From the NCBI GenBank assembly GCA_948567375.1, contig OX419761.1, positions 45,298,243-45,362,242 on the forward strand: a DNA stretch of 64,000 bases. Direction: 5' to 3'. The notes under the pieces are model-generated. The model was not told the origin of the DNA and made no database searches. It was given only the letters and a program-made list of their open reading frames with translations. The position numbers and the translations under genes are program-made. Shown piece by piece: positions 56,701 to 64,000 of the stretch. The stretch's first letter is position 1. The number at the start of each line of letters is the position of its first letter. The stretch comes from Lunularia cruciata (Eukaryota > Streptophyta > Marchantiopsida > Lunulariales > Lunulariaceae).

Positions 56701-57330
56701 AGACTCAGAAGGTAAGGAACCCCAACTCCATCGTACTCCTCCAAGGCTAACACTCCAAGACTCAAGATATTGCTCACTAGAAAACTCAATGAGAGAGAGA
56801 TAATTGCAAATGAAAGGATGATGAGTACCTCCTCACCCCTTGTTTATATACTTGTGAAATAGTTACACATTAAAGTTACTATTTACCATAGTAACTCAAG
56901 TTACTACGCTAAAAGTCAAGTAAAGTCAAAAAATATAAAGGAATATCCATCCACATGGGCATATTCCACTAAGCATGTGATCTTATCTTGACCCAACCAC
57001 TAAGTCAAGGATTTCTTCACATGGGCTATCCTTGGACTATAAAAGAATCCAAAATGAAAAGGCTTGTGGGCCTGAGAGTTCTCAACTCTTTCCTCAAAGC
57101 CAAACACCTAAGAATAATACCAAGTCAACACACTAGAATCCAAAATAGTGGTGCTCATTTTTTTCACTTCCTCTAAAGTAAGATCCTCTCTATCTTAGCT
57201 ATGACTAACTTTAGCTAATCATGACTAATGTAGAACCATCCTTTATCTCTATATAAATAATATCTCTCAAGTACTTGTAATATCAAGCAAAATATCACAA
57301 TACCACACACATGCACAAATGGGTGTTACA
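56700..57330 (-). repeat. LTR of family C element C1 (minus)
   Basis: On minus the LTR starts TGTAACACCCATTTG, preceded by the purine tract CGGAGGTAAA, so this is the 3' LTR. The left edge is estimated from the loss of B2 integrase sequence and is uncertain by some tens of bases. Confidence 0.65.
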
Positions 57331-57339
57331 TTTACCTCC

Positions 57340-58158
57340 GGACTAAGTTTTCACTTTATCCTCAAAGTGAAGGTCTCTCTAGCTTCTATGATACATCATG
57401 GTTAATCCTATCAAAGTGTCTTCTTCCCAACTCCTTGAGATCATAGGTGTATTTTCCCCACACCTTCTCCACTATGAAAGGTCCAAAGTACTTAGGCAAA
57501 AACTTCTTTTGCACTCTCTTGAATGGAATCAAACAACATTACCCAATCATCTTCTTTAAAAGGCTCCACCTTCTTCTTGCCTTACTTCTTGTCATAGCTC
57601 TCCTTTTGTTTCCTTTGGGCTTGCTCTACTCAAACCATAGCAACTGCTCTTGCCTCTTCCAACTCCATGAGTTGATCCTTCCTTGACTTCTTTGCATCAT
57701 CTCCTTGTGCTTTCTTCAATCTCCTATGAATGCTTTGGAAGGTAGGAAGATCAAAGTGAATGGGTAAGGTAGACTCAATACCATATACCGATTGAAATGG
57801 AGAATACCCAGTAGAAGTCTTCATGGTTGTCCTATACTCTCACAAAATTGCATGAATCTTCTTGTCCCAATGATGTTTAGCTCCCTCCATTTCTGCATCT
57901 TTGGCCAACATCATGCACAATGTCTGATTGGTTCTCTCTACCAAGCCATTGGAATTTGGCTTATATGATGTAGTTACTCTATGTGTGATAGAGAAATGTT
58001 ATAGCATGGTTGTAGTAATGCTTCTTATAAACTCTCCTCTATTAGAAACCAACTCCAAAGGGCATCCAAACCTAGTGATAATGCATTCATAAAGAAATCT
58101 ACCAACTTCATCTTCATTCTTCATTCTTCATCTTCATTCTTGTCCTTCAATGATCTAG
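57340..58158 (-). pseudogene. C1 integrase, core end and C terminus
   Basis: On minus: the catalytic core end (about 58150-57840; the E-R-T-N-Q type helix is recognisable as NQTLCMMLA), then STGYSPFQSVYGIESTLPIH, the P-F-x-x-V-Y-G motif that follows the core in plant gypsy integrases. No chromodomain follows. One stop sits before 57824. Confidence 0.78.
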
Positions 58159-58888
58159 TGTAATACTCCAAGGATTGGAGACATGAAGAGAAACACACCA
58201 TGAGGAACCCACACTTTCACACTCAAACTTTGATGTCCCAAAGGGGCACCTTCTCTTTATTATATAGACAAAGAGGATCTCCTCCAATGAAGCTCCACCA
58301 TAGGATTAGGCACACAGATAGGTGACATGTCAGCAAGCTCCACCCTTGGATTACTTACTTGGATGGGTGACATGTCGGTCCTGGTCCTATCAGGTTGGTC
58401 AAACAAGCTTTGACCTGAGGAAATCTTTTAGGGAATCTTCTTGTAGGAATCTTAGAATCACGTGGGTGAGGTACCATTGGAAAGCTCTCAATGAGACAAA
58501 GCAGGGAGGGGGGCAGAGGACAAATGCACATTTTTGAGGCCTAATTCATCCGTTTAGGCCTCCAAAATTGCCTTCAAAGATTTCAAGCATATTTTGATTC
58601 TAACTCTATAAGTAGAAGTCCCCTTTTGGTGATACCTCTTTCTGATTTATTCAGTCTATCATGTGTAACATCATTCCAGATGTTACCAACCCAATTCTCA
58701 CCTTTAAATCATATATCTAGCTATTGGTTCTAAGGTTTTCAAATCTATTTTGGTTTTTTGCCCTATTAATAGTTCCCTTTTTGTGATACTTCTATTTGAT
58801 CTATTTTGACCATCATGTATAACATCATTCCAGATGTTACCAAACCTAATTTCACATCTAGATCATACGGCTAGCTCTTGGTATTACA
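58159..58888 (-). repeat. Solo family B LTR in C1 (minus)
   Basis: 730 bp flanked by TCTAG at 58154-58158 and 58889-58893. It starts TGTAATACTCC and ends GGTATTACA on plus. It is longer than the other B LTRs because a segment of about 130 bp near 58720-58860 repeats the preceding one (AACATCATTCCAGATGTTACC occurs twice). It inserted after C1 had integrated. Confidence 0.88.
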
Positions 58889-58893
58889 TCTAG

Positions 58894-59320
58894 CCTCAAC
58901 CCACTTGGTAAGGTTATTAGTAACTACCACAATGTACTGATTGTTCCTTGGAGTATTATTGAGAGGACCTACAAAATCAATTCCCCACTTCTCAAAAGGT
59001 ACTAACAATGGAATTGATCTAAGTGGTGGAGTGGAAGTAGACTTTCTAGGAAAAGCTTGACAAACATGACAAGTTTTGCAATAATCAAGATAATCCTTGA
59101 ATGATAACTTGCATCTAGAATCTTGAAAGCAGTCACCTTTCCTGCAAAGTGTCCTCCACACACTAAACCTTCATGAAACTCCTTTATGAGTAAGATAGAC
59201 TCTTCCTTACACATTGCTCTTTGAAGTAGACCATTTGCTCCTTGGTGAAAAATGATATCTTCCACCATTGTATAAGGTCTATCTTGCTGCAAGGGCCTTC
59301 CTCTCCCTAGCATGCATCCC
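58894..59320 (-). pseudogene. C1 integrase, zinc domain and core start
   Basis: On minus: IIFHQGANGLLQRAM, HEGLVCGGHFAGK (the two His), CKTCHVCQ (the two Cys), then EKWGIDFVGPLNNT with the first catalytic Asp. One frameshift lies between the His and Cys pairs. The core continues across the solo LTR. Confidence 0.85.
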
Positions 59321-60180
59321 TTCTAGATAGTTACCTCTTGTAACAAAGTCCACAATCTCCTTGTACTCCATTGGAACCTCTTGAGTGATTGAGATTGTCA
59401 TGAGCTCCTCATTCGGGAACAAATCATCTATTGGCTCATCTCCATCATGATCATAGGCTCTAGATAACAAATCAGCATTTGCATGTTTCTTTCCTAGCAT
59501 GTCTTCAATGGTGTAATCATACTCAAACAAGAGTATCATCCACCTTGCTAGCCTCTCTCACCATTAGAATTGTTGAAGATGTACTTCAAAGCCTTGTGAA
59601 CCGTGACAATGGTAGCTTTTCCTCCAATCAAGTAGTGTCTAAACTTCTTGAGACCAAAGATCATTGCCAACCCTTCTCTCTCCGTGATAGAGTAGTTCTT
59701 TTGTGTTGAAATAATTTGCCTACAAGCATAAGCTATTGGATGATCATGCCATCTTGGTCTAATTGACTAAGAGTGCATCCTATAGCTACATTAGAAGCAT
59801 TAGCGTAGAGGATGAAAGGCTTACTCCAATCAGGTTTAGCAAGAATTGGAGCTACAACAAGGGATTGTTTGAGCTTTGAGAGCTTTGAGAGCCTCCTTGT
59901 CTTCCAAAATCACCATGTAATCTACACACTTCTTCATGTAGATGGTCAATGCATAAGCCTTGTTGGAAAATGAGAAGATGAACCTCCTATAGTATCCAAC
60001 CATCCCCAAGAATTGTCATAACTTTGTCAAGCTTGAAGGGAATGGAAGACCTGAGATTTTCCTCACCTTCTCAAGATCAACTGCCATTCCATCCTTGGAA
60101 ATGATGTGCCCCAAAAGTAGACCTTCTTCAGATCCAAAAATGCACTTCTCTGGGTTGAGTGATGCAATTTGCCTCATCCA
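59279..60180 (-). pseudogene. C1 RNase H and RT thumb/connection
   Basis: On minus: RT connection and RNase H with stops, ending LLFEYDYTIEDMLGKKHANA and DLLSRAYD, the usual close of gypsy RNase H just before the integrase linker. Confidence 0.78.
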
Positions 60181-60181
60181 A

Positions 60182-60600
60182 TCATTGCAAGACCTTGATT
60201 AGGTGCTCAAAGTGCTCCTCCTTGCTCCCATAGACACAAAAGTTATCAATGAAGTCTCTCATAAATTTCCCTATGAAAGGTTCAAATACCTTGTTCATGA
60301 ACCGTAGGAATATGGCTGGAGCATTGCAAAGCCCAAAAGGCATGACCTTGAAAGCATAAGTTCCCCAAAGTGTGATGAATGTGATGAGTTGTTGATGCTT
60401 TGGTACAATCTTTATTTGGTTATATCCACTATAACCATCTCCAAAACTATATCTCTCATGACCTGCAACCTCCTCGAAGATCTCATCAATGAATGGTAAT
60501 GGGTAGTAGTCCTTCTTGGTAACAATGTTGAGCTTCTTGTAATCCACACATACCCAAAGCTTGTCATTCTTTTTCTTCACAATCACAATTGGAGATACTC
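60182..60600 (-). pseudogene. C1 reverse transcriptase core
   Basis: Open for 134 codons on minus. It reads VKKKNDKLWVCVDYKKLNIV, then RYSFGDGYSGYNQIKI (first catalytic Asp as GDG), PFGLCNAPAIFLRFM, and FIDNFCVYG where FIDD or FVDD is expected. The second Asp of the catalytic pair is Asn, so the enzyme should be inactive. Confidence 0.88.
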
Positions 60601-60604
60601 ATTT

Positions 60605-61249
60605 TTAATTCACCTCAAAGATAAATCCAACCTCCTTGAGCTTATCAATCTCCTCCTTCACAACCAAAGCTATTGGTGGGCTAATGCGACGTTGCTTTTG
60701 GTGGACTGGTCTTGCATGTGACTCTACCTCAATCTTGTGCTCTTTGAAGGCGACTTCCTTTAGATCCTTGTAACTGAAAGCAAACACATGGATGAACTTG
60801 CAGAAAATCTCCTCAAATCTCACCTTCTCCTCCTTGGTAACATTTGGACCATACTTGAGGGTAGATAACCTTCTCTCTATCTCCTCAAGTGTTAATGGTG
60901 ATTTATCTGGGTCCTTCAAAACCTCTTGCTTAGTTGCAAAATCCATAGCACACAAGAGATACACATTTGAATCAAAATCAAATTTATCCTCCTCTATGGA
61001 AGTCTCCTCTTCCATGCTTGTATCTACACTTGAAGCTCCTTCTTCATAATCTGATTCCCAATAATCAGAAGATGGTGTATCTGAATGTGAAGTGTTTGTG
61101 GTGTTAGTCACAGGAACTATGACTCTATAGTTTGATGGCCCAATCCTCATGTACCCCTTGTGCCATTTATCAATTGTGCATGCTACTCTCAACCATGGCC
61201 TCCCAAGAAGTAAGTCATAGCTTGAATCCTTCAAGACTTGGAGAGTCAT
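60605..61249 (-). pseudogene. C1 protease end, linker and RT start
   Basis: A continuous 214-codon frame on minus. It starts with the protease C-terminal motif SYDLLLGRPWLRVA and then an acidic, Ser-rich linker. It closes with the RT N-terminal HKIEVESHARPVHQKQRRIS, where the polyprotein enters RT. It ends just before the RT core frame, separated by a stop. Confidence 0.82.
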
Positions 61250-61511
61250 GAGATTTGAATTCCCATAATTGAAACTACCACCTTATCCATCACCCCTATT
61301 GGTCAACTTATTGCTTGTTTGCCATGATCACCACAAATGTTGAAGGTCTTGAGGGTATCCTACCCAACTTCTTTATCAACCTTTTTAACATGGCATTCAC
61401 TGCTAATCCTCCATCAACCAATGCATCCTTGATGTTGTGACCATTCACTCTCACATCAATCTTGGAGGCATATTCACAAGCCTCCCATGGTGCTGGCTTG
61501 GCATTCACCAC
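61250..61511 (-). pseudogene. C1 protease, active-site part
   Basis: On minus: IKDALVDGGLAVNAM, where the active triplet is D-G-G instead of D-S/T-G, then KKLGRIPSRPST. The frame overlaps the end of the upstream gag frame by a few bases (61505-61511). Confidence 0.75.
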
Positions 61512-62980
61512 CCCATTGATATTGGAGCTTTTACCTTCTTCTTCTTCTTGCTCCTTGTAGAACTCAAACCACCTCTAAGCTCCTTTCTCAAAGTAAAAAT
61601 CAAACCAATCAATTGGCCCATTACGATGTTAGCCTTGTGACTACCAACATCCTCCAATACATTGTAGTTCCATTGTTGCTTTGAGATCAACAAGTCCTCC
61701 ATCCTCAACTTCTTCATGGGAGTCTTTGTTGTTGATGATGTTGAAGGGCTTATGTGAGTGCACCTAGTAGGCAAAGGAGTATCTTGGCTAGGAGTAAATC
61801 CTTGAGAAGAGTGCACATCCTTTGCAAAACAAGCCCTCTTCTTCTCTTGCACCAAAAGATCCAAATTAAGACCCTTGGACTTTGAGCACTCTCCCTTCTC
61901 ATACTTGCTCTCAATCGCATCTATAGATGTTATCTCCTTACCTTTGTTTGGATTAGGAGCCACTTGGGTTTCACTACCTCTCTCTTTCCCTCTATTGGCT
62001 CTCTCATAACCCTTCCTCCATGATAAGTGGAATTTGGGGAATTCCTTTGGATATGGCCTCCTCCTTCACAACCAAACAATTTCTCTCATTGAAATTGTTG
62101 GCTAGTTGGCCTCCTCTATATGGATAGTTTCCATAACTCCTAGACCTTCTCCCTAAATTCTGATCCACCTCTCTTTTCTCCCATAGTTGCACCACATTGA
62201 TCTTGAGATCTGCAAGTTGTTCTGTGATGGTTTGAAGTGGATCCTTTGGTAGAGGTGCAAGAACTAGAGCTACTACTTGTGGTGCAATCCTTGTCACCAA
62301 AATATCAGAAGTTCCACCATACTTGTAACCTTGAGGAGGATAAAAAACCTCCTTCACCACCAAATCACTCTCATCTCCTTCCAAACTCTCCTCCATACGA
62401 ATTGCAATCTTGATAGCTTCAACCTTGGAAGAAAGTTTCTCATATCTCACCTTGTTTCTAATTTGTGGTCTCAACCCTCTCACAAAATTCTTGGTGAGCA
62501 TGGCCCCTATGCTAATCATAGTAGTCTCCAGATCATCTCCACCCTTCTCCAACACTATGCAAAATCTGGACTCTAATTTTCCATTCTTTCCACATAGACT
62601 CTCACTTTCTCTCCATCTCCTTGCATGAGAAAGGTAGCCTCACTCATCAATCTCTCATAACTCTCATCAAGAAAAAATTTCTCAATGAATGCTGATCAAA
62701 CTCTTCCAAGACTCTTCTTGCCCATTTCTCCTCTTTTTCTTTTGGTATTCTGACCCATACCATGTAAGTACTGCATCCTCAAAGAAACCTGGTAATAATG
62801 AGGCCCACTCATTTTCCTCCTCTCATTGTTTCCTATGCAAGCTCTCTTGAATTATCTCATAAAGGCCTCCACATCTTCTCCATCCTTGCCAAAGAAAACC
62901 AGAAGTTTCTCCATCTTAATTCCTCACTATCTTTCTTTTCTCTCAAATTTTTTTTCTCTTTTCTTTTCTTTCTCTATAAC
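61505..62980 (-). pseudogene. C1 gag and gag-protease linker
   Basis: On minus the gag domain reads MLTKNFVRGLRPQIRNKVRY (about 62460-62490), then a Lys/Glu-rich segment, and from 61963 a 152-codon frame (SKYEKGECSKSKG) that links to protease. The frame from 62980 to 62560 is broken. The zinc knuckle normally found in gag is not visible here. Confidence 0.75.
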
Positions 62981-64000
62981 TAATAGAGTATGTACATGAC
63001 TAACACCATTTGAGAGTAATTCACCCTAGGGAACACAAAAGGTTCAGGTTACTCCAAGATTTCTATAGCAACATCAAATCCTAGAGTGCATATCAATCAA
63101 ACTCTCATGGATAGTTTATCCATAGGTTGAAAGATTATCTCCATCACTAATCTTGAGAACTAGTTGATGAAGGTGGTAGTATTTCTGTAGTTGTACTAAG
63201 ATTCTCTCCAAGATCTTTCACCAAAGTCTCCAAAATTGCTTTTACTCAACTACACTCATGTTTGTTTGGAAGTCCTTCCACTCCTTAAACCTCACACAAC
63301 TCCTTGGTCTTAGATCTTCTCCCTTCCAATCTTGGGTAAGAAGGTCCAACATGCAAACCCAAGTCAAGTAATCCTCTCCTTTCTCTCAATCTCTCCTGTC
63401 CCTCAATCTCAAAGGCCAATGGACATGAACTTGCCTTATGTTCCTTCTCTCTACATACAAAGCACTTAGACTCACTCTTTCCTCCAAGTGGTGTAGGTTT
63501 TGGATCCTCTCAACATTCTCTTCAAACTTTATTCTAAACTCTCTTTTCTTCAAATCCACCCCTACAATCATCTCAAACCCTTGGGGAACCTTTCATAGTC
63601 TCAATTTCCCCTCTTGATGACCCTTCATGTTCCCAAGATGAATCTAAACACTCAAATATGTTTTTTGTTGCTCTCAAACTCCTCATGCATGAGATCTCAA
63701 CTCTGTAAAATTGACCATTCCTCACAATATCACTCAAATATCTCAACTAGTATGCCAGAGTCCTTGGAAATTTTGCACACTTTATCCCAACTCTAGGGTG
63801 TCCCTTGCTGCAAAATTTCAGATCTTTTCATCAAGCCATTTGGCCTAGAGACTTTTCTATTCAGCACATATATTTCAGATTTGGTCTGAAAACCACCCCT
63901 TCACTTTAAAAACTCATAACTCTTTGTGCAAGAATGATTTCTCTTTAATTTTTGTGTCAACAGGTGGGCTACAATGCAATGAATTTTTGTGGCAATTTCC
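62981..64000. other. Leader or upstream flank of C1, partial coding trace
   Basis: Mostly non-coding with C/T-rich plus strand. Contains the CCHC knuckle listed next and a short minus ORF at 63571-63386 without other recognised domains. No LTR start or primer site was recognised before the window ends. Confidence 0.4.
63423..63464 (-). pseudogene. Isolated CCHC zinc knuckle (minus)
   Basis: On minus CFVCREKEHKASSC is a perfect CX2CX4HX4C nucleocapsid-type knuckle, within an open run of about 60 codons (from about 63516 to 63270) that also reads PLAFEIEGQERLRERRG. It lies upstream of C1 gag in transcription order, whereas knuckles normally follow gag. It may belong to another truncated element or reflect rearrangement. 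Confidence 0.65.

Larger units (their letters stand above)
57331..62980 (-). mobile_element. Tat/Athila-like gypsy element C1 (minus)
   Basis: Read on minus: gag (62980-61960), protease (61511-61250), linker and RT (61249-60000), RNase H (60000-59280), integrase (59280-57600), purine tract, 3' LTR. RT has the VCVDYKKLN and DGYSGYNQI motifs characteristic of the Athila/Tat (OTA) lineage, and no chromodomain is seen. It holds the longest open frames of any element in the window and is probably the youngest gypsy copy, though stops and frameshifts exist. A solo family B LTR interrupts integrase. Its 5' LTR would lie near or beyond the right edge. Confidence 0.83.

Noticed and set aside
61437..61640. 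Plus-strand ORFs in the 60.8-62.6 kb region
   Set aside because: They are shadows of the minus-strand gag, protease and linker frames of C1.

Overview
This is a repeat-dominated piece of a land-plant nuclear chromosome. The evidence is chromodomain Ty3/gypsy retrotransposons with initiator-Met-tRNA primer sites, a Tat/Athila-like gypsy element, a WAT1/EamA transporter remnant, a BTB/POZ remnant with a plant-style splice acceptor, and fragments resembling plant mitochondrial small-subunit rRNA. No bacterial operon structure, CRISPR array, intact rRNA or tRNA gene was seen. The species cannot be fixed from sequence alone. The style (AT-rich, heavily nested decayed elements) would suit a large-genome plant such as a fern, lycophyte, bryophyte or gymnosperm. 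I see no intact host protein-coding gene; almost everything is a decayed element or a pseudogene.

Layout. 1-13,300 is mostly single-copy-looking DNA holding a BTB/POZ pseudogene (about 2.82-3.2 kb, +), a WAT1-like transporter pseudogene (about 7.1-7.65 kb, -), an unrecognised repeated exon-like family (5.3-6.1 kb on -, again at 9.8 kb on +), a duplicated segment (4.4-4.7 and 10.1-10.4 kb) and three sharp inverted repeats. 13,308-21,639 is an LTR element of family B whose 3' LTR is split by a full-length family A chromovirus (15,667-21,134). 21,640-25,610 is an unclassified region with a broken ORF carrying a basic stretch, an acidic tract and a coiled coil. 25,615-36,720 is a pile of family A and B elements in both orientations, including a second full-length family A element (28,151-33,756) nested inside a minus-strand family A LTR.

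37,616-44,352 is the most unusual part. Two related units carry several copies of a non-LTR retrotransposon with a reverse transcriptase followed by what looks like an R2-type zinc-binding and restriction-like endonuclease region. Antisense fragments of mitochondrial-type SSU rRNA recur there and just downstream. The best element copy (41,849-43,919) is 5'-truncated, has a 14-bp target duplication, one frameshift and one in-frame stop.

45,513-56,700 holds broken family A and B elements and a solo family A LTR. From about 56,700 to at least 62,980 runs a minus-strand Tat/Athila-like gypsy element (family C), interrupted by a solo family B LTR.

Family names A, B, C and E are local labels. Family A LTRs (about 400-500 bp) start TGTAACAATATGG and end TCTTTTACA. 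Family B LTRs (about 590-730 bp) start TGTAATACCAATAG and end ATTACA. Five-base target duplications found by eye at five insertions (GCTAA, ATTAT, ACCTA, ATTTG, TCTAG) give a relative order of events: family A insertions postdate the family B element they split, and one family A element postdates another. All pol genes carry stops, frameshifts or lost catalytic residues.
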